NCBI GenBank assembly: GCA_021847995.1
Contig: JAJZNE010000064.1
Location: 1-41,872, forward strand
DNA: 41,872 nucleotides
DNA from: Pseudomonadota bacterium
GTDB lineage: Bacteria > Pseudomonadota > Alphaproteobacteria > Acetobacterales > Acetobacteraceae
Reading direction: 5' to 3'
Below the pieces are notes generated by a model. It did no database searches. It was given only the letters and a program-made list of their open reading frames with translations, and was not told the DNA's origin. A program made the position numbers and the translations under genes. Shown in pieces: positions 33,104 to 41,872 of this stretch (position 1 is its first letter; every line of letters begins with the position of its first letter).

Positions 33104-34677
33104 TCGCGCCGGTGCGGGAGGGTCACGCCCTCCCGCCCTCCGCGGCGGCGCCCGCCCTCGCGGTGCGCGACGTGACCAAAACCTATGGCGCGACGGTGGC
33201 GCTGAATGCGGCGTCGTTCAGCGTCCTGCCCGGAGAGGTGCATGCGCTGCTGGGCGAGAATGGCGCCGGCAAATCGACCCTGGTCAAGCTGCTCTCCGGC
33301 CTGATCCAGCCCGGCCGGGGGCGGATCGAACTGTTCGGCCTGGCGGCGCGCCTGTCACGGCCGGCGGACGCGCAGCGTCTGGGTGTCGCGACCGCGTTCC
33401 AGGAACTGACGCTGGTGCCCGATCTCACGGTCGCCGACAACATGCTGCTGCCGCGCGCGCCGGCCGGCCTGCTCGGGCAGTTGCGCCGGCGCGAGGGCGA
33501 ACGCCTTGTGGTCGCGCATTTCGCCGATCTCGGCCTCGACAGCATCGACCCGCGGGCCGAAATCGCCGACCTCGATCTCGCCCTGCGCCAGAAGATCGAG
33601 ATCGCCCGCGCCCTGTTCCGCCGGCCCCGCATCCTGCTGCTCGACGAACCGACCTCCACCCTGTCCGGCCACGACATCGACTGGCTCGGCGCCCAGATCG
33701 CACGTCAGCGGGCGGCGGGGGTGACGATCGTTTTCATCTCCCACCGGCTGCGCGAAGTGCGGCGCTTCTGCGACCGTCTCACCGTCCTGCGCAACGGCAG
33801 CAGCATCGGCACCGAAGCGGTCGGCGACGTGCGTGACGACGACGTGATCCGCATGATCATCGGCCGCTCGCTGGCCAGCGCCTTCCCGCCGCGCCCGGCG
33901 GTGCGGCCCGCCGGCGGGGCGCCGCTGCTGCGGGCCACCGGCCTTGCGGCTTCCGGCAAGCTGCGCGACGGCAGCTTCGCCCTGCACCGGGGCGAAATCC
34001 TGGGCATCGCCGGCCTGCAGGACATGGGCCAGCAGGAATTGTTCCTGGCCTGCTTCGGCATGGTGCCGCTGACCGCCGGATCGCTGGAGGTGGACGGGCA
34101 GCGGACGGTGCTGGCGTCGCCGCGCGATGCCGTGCGCGATGCGATCGGCATCAGCCTGGTGCCGGAGGAACGCAAGACCGAGGGCCTGTTCCTGCACATG
34201 ACGGGCCGCTTCAACGTCTCCCTGCCGGTGGTCCATCGCTTCGCCCGCCACGGCATCATCGACACGTCGGCGGAGGACCGCGCCGTCGCTGCGGTGCTGG
34301 AGCGGACGGAGGTGGATCTGCGCGCGCTCCACACGCCGGCCGACGCCTTCTCCGGCGGCAATCAGCAGAAGCTCGTGATCGCCAAATGGCTGCTCGCCGG
34401 CAGCCGCATCCTGCTGCTGTTCGATCCGACACGCGGCGTCGATGTCGGCACCAAGCACCAGATCTACCTGCTGATGCGCGCCTTCGCCGATGCCGGCGGC
34501 GCCATCCTGTTCCATTCCACCGAAATCCCGGAGCTGGTCGGCATGAGCGACCGAGTCGCAGTGATGTACCAGGGCCAGATCGTGCAGGAACTGACCGGCG
34601 ACGCGATCGAGGAGGAGGCGATCATGCGGGCGGCGCTCGGCGAGGCGGCGGCAGTGCCGGCGGGAACCGGCGCATGA
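33100..34677 (+). CDS. Sugar-type ABC importer tandem ATPase (RbsA/MglA-like), asymmetric
   Basis: This 525-residue protein has two nucleotide-binding halves. The first has a normal Walker A (GENGAGKSTLVKLLSG) and Walker B (LLLDEPTSTLS), but its signature is degenerate (DLDLALRQKIEIARAL). The second has a good signature (FSGGNQQKLVIAKWL), but its Walker A is lost (IAGLQDMGQQE) and its Walker B reads LLLFDPTRGVDVG, with Phe441-Asp442 in place of Asp-Glu. The dimer would therefore have one functional and one degenerate ATP site. It begins with GTG at 33100, overlapping the previous stop as GTGA; a GTG at 33112 is possible. It overlaps the permease gene as ATGA. Confidence 0.9.
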   Translation: MIAPVREGHALPPSAAAPALAVRDVTKTYGATVALNAASFSVLPGEVHALLGENGAGKSTLVKLLSGLIQPGRGRIELFGLAARLSRPADAQRLGVATAFQELTLVPDLTVADNMLLPRAPAGLLGQLRRREGERLVVAHFADLGLDSIDPRAEIADLDLALRQKIEIARALFRRPRILLLDEPTSTLSGHDIDWLGAQIARQRAAGVTIVFISHRLREVRRFCDRLTVLRNGSSIGTEAVGDVRDDDVIRMIIGRSLASAFPPRPAVRPAGGAPLLRATGLAASGKLRDGSFALHRGEILGIAGLQDMGQQELFLACFGMVPLTAGSLEVDGQRTVLASPRDAVRDAIGISLVPEERKTEGLFLHMTGRFNVSLPVVHRFARHGIIDTSAEDRAVAAVLERTEVDLRALHTPADAFSGGNQQKLVIAKWLLAGSRILLLFDPTRGVDVGTKHQIYLLMRAFADAGGAILFHSTEIPELVGMSDRVAVMYQGQIVQELTGDAIEEEAIMRAALGEAAAVPAGTGA

Positions 34678-36719
34678 GCGCATCGGCCGTCGCCGGCCGC
34701 GCGCCGCCGCGGCGGCTGCGCCTCGGCCGCCATCGCGGGCCGCTGATTGCCGCCGCCGTGTTCCTGGCGCTGCTTCTCACGGTCGATCTGATCTCGCCCG
34801 GCCCGTTCAGCTATTTCGAGTTCGGCTTCCTCTCGGCCGGCGGCGCGGCGCTGGCGCTGGCGGCGATGGGGCAGACGCTGGTGATCCTGACCGGCGGGTT
34901 CGACCTGTCGGCGGGTGCGGCAGTATCGCTCGTCAATGTCGTGCTGGCCGTCACCATGGGCCCCTCGCCGCTGTCGCAGATCGCGAGCTTCGGCGTGGCA
35001 CTCGCGATCGGTGCCGCGATCGGCGCCTTCAACGGCCTGTTCGTCGCGGTCGTGCGCATGCAGGCGATCGTGGTGACGCTGTCGGCGATGTTCATCGTGC
35101 AGGGGATCACGCTGCTGGTGATGGACAAGCCGGGCGGCAGCATCGCGGCGGGATTCGTCGCAACCTTCACCGCCGACGCGATCCCGGGTGTCCTGCCGGC
35201 CCCCGTCGCGGTCATCCTCGTCGCCGTCGCCTTTTGGCTGCTGCTGAAGAATTCCCGCTTCGGCGTCGGCCTGTACGCGGTCGGCAGCGATGGAGAGGCG
35301 GCCTTTGCCGCCGGTCTCGCGGCGCGCCGGATCAGGTTCGGCGCCTATGTCCTCGCCGGCATGTTCTACGGCGCTGCCGGTGCCTTCGTCTCCGCACAGA
35401 CCGGATCGGCCGATCCGCTGGTGGGAAGGCCGATGCTGCTGGAAGTGTTCACCGCCGTCGTGCTCGGCGGCACGCGCCTGGGCGGCGGGCGCGGTGGGGC
35501 GATCGGCTCGGTGATCGGCGCCTATACGCTGATGATCGTCGTCAACATCCTGCTGGTGCTGAACGTATCGGCCTATTTCAGTTCGGTCGCCGAAGGCACC
35601 ATCCTGCTGCTCGCGGTGCTGGTCGCATCGCTGAACCGCGCCTCGCCGGTCGCCGCCTATGTGCGCCTGGTCCGCACCAGGCTGTCCGCGCGCGGCGGCG
35701 GAAAGCTGCCGACGCGCGCCACCGTCCGCCGCGCCGCGCCGCCGTCTTCCCCCGCCCGCCCGCCGGCCGGCGCGCACTGGTTCACCCGCAACCGCGCCGC
35801 GCTGCGCCTCGTCATGCCGGCCTATGCCGGATTCGCGATCGTGCTCGCCATCTCGCAGGTGCTGTACGGCGGCACCCTGGACAATGTCGGCTACTACAAT
35901 TCACTGCTGGTGCTGTCGTCGTTCCTGGCGGTTCTGGCGCTCGGCCAGGGCGCCGTCATCCTGACCGGCGGCCTCGATCTCTCGGTGCCGTGGATGATCG
36001 GTTTCGTCGGCATCCTCACCGCCGGCCTGATCCACGGCGCCGACGCGATCGCGGCCTGGGCAATCCCGCTCGGGCTGCTGATCGGGCTTGCGCTCGGCAT
36101 CGTCAACGGTCTCGGCATCGTCCTGCTCGGCCTGCCGCCAATCGTGATGACGCTGGCGATGAACGGCATCCTGCAGGGCGCCGCGCTGCTCTACTGCAAC
36201 GGCACGCCGGCGGGTTTCGCCGCACCGGCGCAGCGCTGGTTCATGACCGGCCGGCTCGCCGGCCTGACCCCGGTGGTATGGTTCCTCGCCCTGTTCGTGC
36301 CCGCCGCCGCCCTCCTGCTCGGCCGCACCGTGTTCGGCCGGCGCATCTACGCCGTCGGCAACAACCCGCTGGCAGCGAAGCTCAGCGCCGTGCCGGTGGG
36401 CGGCACGCTGATCGGTGTCTATGGCCTGTCGGGCCTGTGCAGCGCGCTGGTCGGCATTCTGCTGTCGGGCTTCTCCGGTCAGGCGAGCCTCGGCATGGGC
36501 GACGAATACCTGCTGCCGTCGATCGCCGTCGTGGTCGTGGGCGGCACGCTCATCACCGGCGGCCGCGGCTATTATCCCGGCATGCTGGGCGGGGTGCTGC
36601 TGCTGACCGCGCTGTCCACCCTGCTCGCCGGCACCACGCTGCCGGACGCCGTGCGCGACATCATCTTCGGCCTCGTCGTGCTCGGCGCCGTGCTGGCGCT
36701 GCGCGAGCGCCGGGCGTGA
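34674..36719 (+). CDS. Sugar-type ABC importer: two RbsC-like permeases fused in one protein
   Basis: This 681-residue inner-membrane protein carries two complete RbsC-type permease domains. Domain 1 spans about residues 20-330 with LVILTGGFDLSAGAAVSLVN and VLGGTRLGGGRGGAIGSVIG. Domain 2 spans about 365-680 with VILTGGLDLSVPWMIGFVG, LAMNGILQGAALLY, AVGNNPLAAKLSAVPVGG and VVVGGTLITGGRGYYPGM. A polar, Arg/Pro/Ala-rich linker joins them. In ribose-type transporters the pore is a permease dimer; here the two differing halves form one chain, giving an obligate asymmetric pore that suits the asymmetric ATPase. It overlaps the ATPase gene as ATGA. Confidence 0.88.
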   Translation: MSASAVAGRAPPRRLRLGRHRGPLIAAAVFLALLLTVDLISPGPFSYFEFGFLSAGGAALALAAMGQTLVILTGGFDLSAGAAVSLVNVVLAVTMGPSPLSQIASFGVALAIGAAIGAFNGLFVAVVRMQAIVVTLSAMFIVQGITLLVMDKPGGSIAAGFVATFTADAIPGVLPAPVAVILVAVAFWLLLKNSRFGVGLYAVGSDGEAAFAAGLAARRIRFGAYVLAGMFYGAAGAFVSAQTGSADPLVGRPMLLEVFTAVVLGGTRLGGGRGGAIGSVIGAYTLMIVVNILLVLNVSAYFSSVAEGTILLLAVLVASLNRASPVAAYVRLVRTRLSARGGGKLPTRATVRRAAPPSSPARPPAGAHWFTRNRAALRLVMPAYAGFAIVLAISQVLYGGTLDNVGYYNSLLVLSSFLAVLALGQGAVILTGGLDLSVPWMIGFVGILTAGLIHGADAIAAWAIPLGLLIGLALGIVNGLGIVLLGLPPIVMTLAMNGILQGAALLYCNGTPAGFAAPAQRWFMTGRLAGLTPVVWFLALFVPAAALLLGRTVFGRRIYAVGNNPLAAKLSAVPVGGTLIGVYGLSGLCSALVGILLSGFSGQASLGMGDEYLLPSIAVVVVGGTLITGGRGYYPGMLGGVLLLTALSTLLAGTTLPDAVRDIIFGLVVLGAVLALRERRA

Positions 36720-36777
36720 GCGGAGGGCGTCGTGCCCCGGTCCGGCGGCGCGCCGCATCGCCTTCCGCCGCGCCTGC

Positions 36778-36830
36778 CATTTTCCCCTGGCCGGGCGGGC
36801 TGGACCGGGCCGCACGGCCGGCGGAAAATG
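36778..36830. promoter_or_regulatory. Inverted repeat between the permease and amidase genes
   Basis: CATTTTCC (36778-36785) and GGAAAATG (36823-36830) are perfect 8-base inverted repeats, 37 bases apart, in a 139-base gap. They are notably AT-rich for this DNA and could be regulator half-sites or the base of a long hairpin. The amidase ribosome site (GGAAGGGGA) follows. Confidence 0.35.
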
Positions 36831-36858
36831 CCGTCACCATGACCGGGAAGGGGACGAC

Positions 36859-38148
36859 ATGCAGGACGATGCGCTGATCCGGCTTTCGGCACGCGCGGCG
36901 GCGGCGGGAATCGCGCGCGGCGCCTTCACCGCCGAGGCCCTGGCCACGGCCTGCCTCGCCCGCGTCGCGGCGCGGGAGGGTGCGGTCGGCGCCTTCGCGC
37001 ATCTCGACCCGGCGCTTGCCCTCGCCGCGGCCACCGCCTGCGACCGCGCGGCGCCGCGCGGCATGCTGCATGGCATCCCGGTGGGCGTGAAGGACATCAT
37101 GAACACCGCCGACCTGCCCACCGAATACGGCTCGCGCCTTTATGCCGGCCACCGTCCCGCGTCCGATGCCGCCTGTGTCGCGCTGGCGCGTGCCGAGGGG
37201 GCGGTGATCCTGGGCAAGACCGTCACCACCGAATTCGCCGGCCGCAGCCCGGGCGCCACGCGCAACCCGGTGAATCCCGCGCACACGCCGGGCGGGTCAT
37301 CGAGCGGCTCGGCCGCCGCCGTCGCCGATTTCATGCTGCCGCTCGCGTTCGGCTCGCAGACCGCGGGGTCGGTGGTGCGGCCGGCGGCTTTCTGCGGCGT
37401 CGTCGGCTACAAGCCGAGCTTCAACCTGATCGCGATCGGCGGCACCCAGATGCAGTCGCCCAGTCTCGATACGATCGGCGTGTTCGCGCGCGACGTGGCC
37501 GATGCCGCCTGGTTCGTCGCCGCGCTGACTGGGCGCACACCCCTGCTGCCGGCGCATCCCGCTGCCGCGCCGCGCATCGGCCGCTACCGCGCCGCCACCG
37601 CCGACCAGGCCGACGCCGCGACCCGGGCTGCGCTCGACCGCGTTGCCGCCGCCATGGAAGCGGCCGGTGCCACCGTGGTCGCCCGCGAACCGTTCCCCGC
37701 CTTCGACGGGCTGGACACGGCCCAGGGCATCATCATGCAGTATGAAGGGGCACGCAATCTGGCGTGGGAACGCACCGCCCCCGCCGGCCTGATCACGGAG
37801 GAGACGCGCGCAATACTCGATGCGGGTGCCGCGATCGCGTCCGAAACCTACGACGCGGCGCGACAGCAGGCGAGGGCGGCGCGCGCGCAGGTCGATTCCT
37901 TCTTCGGCGACTGCGATGCCATGCTGGTTCCCGCCGCGCCGGGCGAGGCCCCGCGCGGCCTCGACTGGACCGGCGATGCGGTGTTCAACCGGGTCTGGAC
38001 CCTGCTGCACCTGCCCTGCATCACGGTACCCGCCGGCCGCGGCCCGGCGGGACTGCCGCTCGGCGCCCAGCTGATTGCGCGCGAAGGTAACGACGCCCGC
38101 CTGCTCGCAATCGCCCTGCTGGCCGAAACGGCGCTCGCCGCCGGCTGA
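36859..38148 (+). CDS. Amidase signature family hydrolase
   Basis: This 429-residue enzyme hydrolyses an amide or related bond with a Ser-Ser-Lys triad. The Lys lies in GVKDIMNTADLPTEYGS near residue 77, the Gly/Ser-rich loop TPGGSSSGSAAAV near 143 carries the cis-Ser, and the nucleophile Ser lies in SQTAGSVVRPAAFCG near 170. The end, GLPLGAQLIAREGNDARLLA, is the typical family C-terminus. There is no signal peptide. It lies 139 bases after the ABC permease, so it could be in the same operon, but an inverted repeat between them may mark a separate unit. It may cleave the compound taken up by the importer. Confidence 0.88.
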   Translation: MQDDALIRLSARAAAAGIARGAFTAEALATACLARVAAREGAVGAFAHLDPALALAAATACDRAAPRGMLHGIPVGVKDIMNTADLPTEYGSRLYAGHRPASDAACVALARAEGAVILGKTVTTEFAGRSPGATRNPVNPAHTPGGSSSGSAAAVADFMLPLAFGSQTAGSVVRPAAFCGVVGYKPSFNLIAIGGTQMQSPSLDTIGVFARDVADAAWFVAALTGRTPLLPAHPAAAPRIGRYRAATADQADAATRAALDRVAAAMEAAGATVVAREPFPAFDGLDTAQGIIMQYEGARNLAWERTAPAGLITEETRAILDAGAAIASETYDAARQQARAARAQVDSFFGDCDAMLVPAAPGEAPRGLDWTGDAVFNRVWTLLHLPCITVPAGRGPAGLPLGAQLIAREGNDARLLAIALLAETALAAG

Positions 38149-39234
<1,086 letters not shown>

Positions 39235-39235
39235 C

Positions 39236-39811
39236 ATGACCGTCGCGCTGCGCCGGCCGATGACCATCGCCGAGTTCCTCGCCTGGGAGGAACGGCAGGA
39301 GCTCCGCTTCGAGTTCGACGGCTTCCAGCCGGTCGGGATGACCGGCGGCACGATGGCGCATGAGATCATCGGCAACACGCTGCGCGGCCTGCTCCGCGAC
39401 CGTCTGCGCGGCACCCCCTGCCGAGCGCTTGGCCCGACGCTGAAGGTCGAGGTGATGGGCCGCATCCGCTATCCGGATGCTTTCGTCTCCTGCACGCCGG
39501 TCCCGCCGGACACCACGGTGATCCGCGATCCCGTCGTGGTGTTCGAGATTCTCAGCCCCTCCACCTCGCGCACCGACCGCATCGAGAAGCTGCGGGAATA
39601 TCAGGCGACGTCTTCGATTCGGTCCTACGTGATCCTGGAGCAGGACAGCGTTGCCGCCACGCTGTTCGCCCGCCGTGACGGGGAATGGGTGGTGCGCGCG
39701 CTGACCGGCGACGACGCGCTGGCGCTGCCGGACATCGGGGTCGAACTGCCCCTCGGCGACATCTACGCCGACATCGACCTGCCGCCGACCGCCGCCGACG
39801 CGGCCGGCTGA
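39236..39811 (+). CDS. Uma2-family (DUF820) putative PD-(D/E)XK nuclease-fold protein
   Basis: This 191-residue protein shows the Uma2 pattern: RPMTIAEFLAWEERQELRFE at the start, a helical HEIIGNTLRGLLRDRL stretch, RYPDAFVSC, VVVFEILSPSTSRTDRIEKL, and a late YVILEQDSVAATLF. The Pro-Asp and Phe-Glu-Ile-Leu-Ser motifs resemble the catalytic Asp and Glu of restriction-endonuclease-like folds. Uma2 proteins are common but poorly characterised. It starts one base after the hemB stop (TGACATG), so its expression is coupled to hemB. It ends 12 bases from the convergent mntR. Confidence 0.85.
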   Translation: MTVALRRPMTIAEFLAWEERQELRFEFDGFQPVGMTGGTMAHEIIGNTLRGLLRDRLRGTPCRALGPTLKVEVMGRIRYPDAFVSCTPVPPDTTVIRDPVVVFEILSPSTSRTDRIEKLREYQATSSIRSYVILEQDSVAATLFARRDGEWVVRALTGDDALALPDIGVELPLGDIYADIDLPPTAADAAG

Positions 39812-39823
39812 GCGGCGGGCGCC

Positions 39824-40300
39824 TCAGCGCCGCGGCGGCCGGCCCCCGGTGCGCTCCAGGAAGCGGGCAAACGCCTCCAGCGTCGCGTCCGAGGCGTGGT
39901 GCTCCATCCCCTCCGCGTCCGCCTCCGCCGCCTCCGCCGGCACGCCGACGGCGCGCAGCAGCGCGACCATCAGCCGGTGCCGCACCCGCACCCGTGCCGC
40001 CAGCGCCTGCCCGGCCTCGGTCAGGAAGACGCCGCGATACGGGCGGGAAGTGACCAGCCCTTCGCGCTTCAGCCGCGCGATCGACTTCACCGCCGTCGGA
40101 TGGGTGACGCCGAGCCGCTTGGCGACCTCGGTCGCGCGCGCCTCGCCATGCGCGGCGAGAAGATCGGCAATCAGCTCGACATAATCCTCCAGCAGTGCCG
40201 AGGATTGCGCCGTGCGCGCCTTACCGAAGCGCAGCGCCTGCGTCGGCTCCTCGGGCATCTCGACCGGCAGCGGCCGTGCGGTGGCCGGGGCTGCTGTCAC
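39824..40300 (-). CDS. mntR: Manganese-responsive transcriptional regulator MntR
   Basis: This protein of 158 residues, from a GTG at 40300, is a DtxR/MntR-type metal-dependent repressor. The DNA-binding part contains LLEDYVELIADLLAAHGEAR, KRLGVTHPTAVKSIARLK and the wing SRPYRGVFLTEAGQAL. RHRLMVALLRAVGVPAEAAE and GMEHHASDATLEAFARFL carry His and Asp/Glu residues that bind Mn2+. Similarity to E. coli MntR is clear and the length matches. I prefer the GTG because a GGAGGAGAGG site lies 5 bases upstream; an ATG at 40258 would give 144 residues. mntH, its usual target, is not in the window. Confidence 0.9.
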   Translation of the reverse strand: MTAAPATARPLPVEMPEEPTQALRFGKARTAQSSALLEDYVELIADLLAAHGEARATEVAKRLGVTHPTAVKSIARLKREGLVTSRPYRGVFLTEAGQALAARVRVRHRLMVALLRAVGVPAEAAEADAEGMEHHASDATLEAFARFLERTGGRPPRR

Positions 40301-40385
40301 GCCGTCCTCTCCTCCGTCGCGCTGCCTGCTCCTAACACCGGCCGCGCCGCTGCGCCATCGGCCGGCCGCGAGGGTCACGGCCGCC

Positions 40386-40413
40386 TTGCCGGGGGCGGGC
40401 ACCTCTGCTAATC
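40386..40413 (+). promoter_or_regulatory. Candidate promoter for rpmF-plsX-fabH
   Basis: TTGCCG (40386-40391) and CTAATC (40408-40413) are 16 bases apart, in the 188-base gap between divergent mntR and rpmF. It is one of few AT-containing stretches in that gap. This is a weak match, proposed only because the operon needs a promoter here. I found no clear MntR palindrome. Confidence 0.35.
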
Positions 40414-40488
40414 GGCGCGGCTCGGAATTGCCAGTCCGTGACAGCACCGGCGCCGCCGGGCGCGTCACCAGATGCGGAGTACTCCCCG

Positions 40489-40692
40489 ATGGCCGTCCCC
40501 AAGAGAAAGACCTCTCCGTCGCGGCGCGGCATGCGGCGGAGCCACGAAGCCCTGCGGGTCGAGGCGCATGCCGAATGCCCGAACTGCGGCGAGCTGCGCC
40601 GCCCGCATCACGTGTGCAGCCATTGCGGCCATTATGACGGACGCGAAGTGGTCGCCGCCGGCAAGGCGCTGAAGGGCGCCGTCCGCGCCTGA
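40489..40692 (+). CDS. rpmF: 50S ribosomal protein L32
   Basis: This 67-residue basic protein starts [18 protein letters not shown], the L32 signature. It carries a zinc ribbon with CPNCGE and [12 protein letters not shown], so it is the zinc-binding (Cys4) form. An in-frame ATG at 40438 would add 17 atypical residues and is not used. It is followed by plsX after 30 bases, the common rpmF-plsX-fabH arrangement linking ribosome and lipid synthesis. Confidence 0.96.
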   Translation: MAVPKRKTSPSRRGMRRSHEALRVEAHAECPNCGELRRPHHVCSHCGHYDGREVVAAGKALKGAVRA

Positions 40693-40722
40693 CGCGCGGC
40701 GGACCGGCATGCGGTCGCACCG

Positions 40723-41835
40723 GTGAGCGATCCTTCCACCCCGGCGCCTTTTCCCCTGGCCCCTTTTTCCCTGGCCGTGGATGCGATGGGCGGCGACGGC
40801 GCGCCGGAAATCGTCGTTGCCGGCCTCGCGCTGGCGGCAGAGCGGCATCCCTCGGCCCGCTTCCTGCTGTTCGGCGATGAGACGCGGCTCGGCCAGTTGC
40901 TGCGCCGCTACCGTCGCGCCGCGGCGCTGTGCGCCGTCCGCCATACGCCGGAGGCGATTGCCGGCGACATGAAGCCGACGGCGGCGCTGCGCCTGCGCCG
41001 TGCCTCCATGCGTCTTGCGATCGACGCGGTGGCGGGGGGCGAAGCGGCGGGCGTGGTCAGCGCCGGCAACACCGGCGCGCTGCTCGCGCTCGCCAAGATC
41101 GTCATCAAGACGCTGCCCGGCATCGACCGCCCGGCGATGGCCGCGATCGGGCCGTCGGAGCGCGGCGACGTGGTGATGCTCGATCTCGGCGCCAATGTCG
41201 CCTGCGACGCCCGCAACCTGGTGGAATTCGCGGTGATGGGCGACGTGTTCGCGCGCACCGTGCTCGGCCTGACCGGCCCCACCATCGGCCTGCTCAATGT
41301 CGGGTCGGAGGAGATGAAGGGCGATGAGCGGGTGCGCCAAGCCGCCGACGTGCTGCGCGAAAGCTATCTCGCCCCGCAGTTCCACGGCTTCGTGGAGGGG
41401 CACGACATCGCCGCCGGCACCACCGATGTCATCGTGACCGACGGGTTCACCGGCAATGTCGCCCTCAAGACCTTCGAGGGCACCGGCAAGCTGGTGCGCG
41501 GCCTGCTGCGCCAGGTATTCTCCTCCTCCTGGTCGGCGCGGCTCGGCTATCTGCTGGCGCGGCCGGGGTTGGACCGGCTGCGCGAGTGGATGGACCCGCG
41601 GCGCTACAACGGCGCCGTCATGCTGGGACTGAGCGGTGTGGTGGTGAAGTCCCACGGCGGCACCGACGCCGCCGGCTTCGCCCACGCGGTCGACGTCGCG
41701 ATGGACATGGTGGAGCATCGTTTCAATGACCGGATGCGCGAGGGTCTGTCGCGCATCATGGTGCCGCAGCCAGGGATGGGACCGGCGGATGGACCTCGGA
41801 ATGGACACGGCCCCCGCCTCGCCGCCGCGCGCTGA
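40723..41835 (+). CDS. plsX: Phosphate acyltransferase PlsX
   Basis: This 370-residue enzyme makes acyl-phosphate from acyl-ACP for phospholipid synthesis. Features are SLAVDAMGGDGAPEIVVAGL at the start, VVSAGNTGALLALAKIVIK, PAMAAIGPSERGDVVMLDLG, LLNVGSEEMKGDERVRQAAD, DVIVTDGFTGNVALKTFEGT and SHGGTDAAGFAHAVDVA, all typical for PlsX. It starts with GTG at 40723; an ATG at 40709 is in another frame. Its 3' end overlaps the predicted start of fabH by about 47 bases in another frame, so the two are coupled. Confidence 0.95.
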   Translation: MSDPSTPAPFPLAPFSLAVDAMGGDGAPEIVVAGLALAAERHPSARFLLFGDETRLGQLLRRYRRAAALCAVRHTPEAIAGDMKPTAALRLRRASMRLAIDAVAGGEAAGVVSAGNTGALLALAKIVIKTLPGIDRPAMAAIGPSERGDVVMLDLGANVACDARNLVEFAVMGDVFARTVLGLTGPTIGLLNVGSEEMKGDERVRQAADVLRESYLAPQFHGFVEGHDIAAGTTDVIVTDGFTGNVALKTFEGTGKLVRGLLRQVFSSSWSARLGYLLARPGLDRLREWMDPRRYNGAVMLGLSGVVVKSHGGTDAAGFAHAVDVAMDMVEHRFNDRMREGLSRIMVPQPGMGPADGPRNGHGPRLAAAR

Positions 41836-41872
41836 CGCCGCCGCGGTGCCGCGCATCCGCGCCGTGCTCGCC
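41789..41872 (+). CDS. fabH: 3-oxoacyl-ACP synthase III FabH, N-terminus (partial)
   Basis: An open frame from ATG at 41789 (or 41801) runs off the end of the window: MDLGMDTAPASPP followed by a basic PRIRAVLA. The Arg-Ile-Arg-Ala-Val-Leu-Ala segment resembles the first strand of FabH, and fabH is the expected gene after rpmF-plsX. Only 28 residues are visible, so the call rests mostly on gene order. The frame overlaps the plsX end. Confidence 0.65.
   Translation, partial: MDLGMDTAPASPPRADAAAVPRIRAVLA

Overview
The window is about 42 kb of very GC-rich (roughly 70% by eye), densely coded DNA. A FlbT/FlaF-type flagellin control pair, an MntR-type manganese regulator, an rpmF-plsX-fabH cluster and a metal-type HemB that lacks the zinc cysteines all point to an alphaproteobacterium. 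An Acetobacteraceae/Rhodospirillales-like organism is my best guess, not proven. No tRNA, rRNA, insertion sequence, phage gene or CRISPR array was seen. Genes are packed with many 4-base ATGA/GTGA stop-start overlaps, and no gene-free stretch exceeds about 210 bases.

Layout. (1) 1-6859: end of a flagellar cluster: the tail of an unidentified gene, then flgE, flgK, flgL, flagellin, flbT, flaF and a DUF1217 protein. (2) 6876-11535: three overlapping genes: a TPR methyltransferase, a TPR plus SPINDLY/OGT-type glycosyltransferase, and a family 2 glycosyltransferase. This is probably a flagellin or surface glycosylation unit. (3) 11608-16362: paaK-type phenylacetate-CoA ligase, a DpgC-type cofactor-independent dioxygenase, and two Gfo/Idh/MocA dehydrogenases, the second IolG-like. 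This is the most unusual locus. (4) 16399-19919: NDH-2 NADH dehydrogenase (minus), a tiny lipoprotein (plus), a DUF2459 lipoprotein (minus) and a CaiB/BaiF CoA-transferase (minus). (5) 20127-21224: an OmpA-family outer membrane protein with its own promoter and terminator-like hairpin.

(6) 21425-28966: a secreted protein combining a carboxypeptidase-regulatory-like domain, a c-type haem motif and a probable propeller, followed by a complete branched-chain-type ABC importer (binding protein, two permeases, two ATPases) and an SDR oxidoreductase. (7) 28963-31095: an NAD-dependent epimerase (minus) and a tartrate dehydrogenase-like enzyme (plus). (8) 31121-38148: a GntR/FCD regulator divergent from a sugar-type (CUT2) ABC importer with an asymmetric tandem ATPase and two permeases fused in one chain, then an amidase. 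A palindrome sits on the predicted -10 box of the transporter promoter. (9) 38239-41872: hemB, a Uma2-family gene coupled to it, mntR (minus), then rpmF, plsX and the start of fabH, which runs off the window.

How it works together: the left end builds and probably modifies the flagellar filament. The middle and right form a catabolic and uptake region (aromatic-acid CoA activation and oxygenation, two ABC importers, several NAD(P)-dependent dehydrogenases). The right end returns to housekeeping haem, ribosome and lipid genes.
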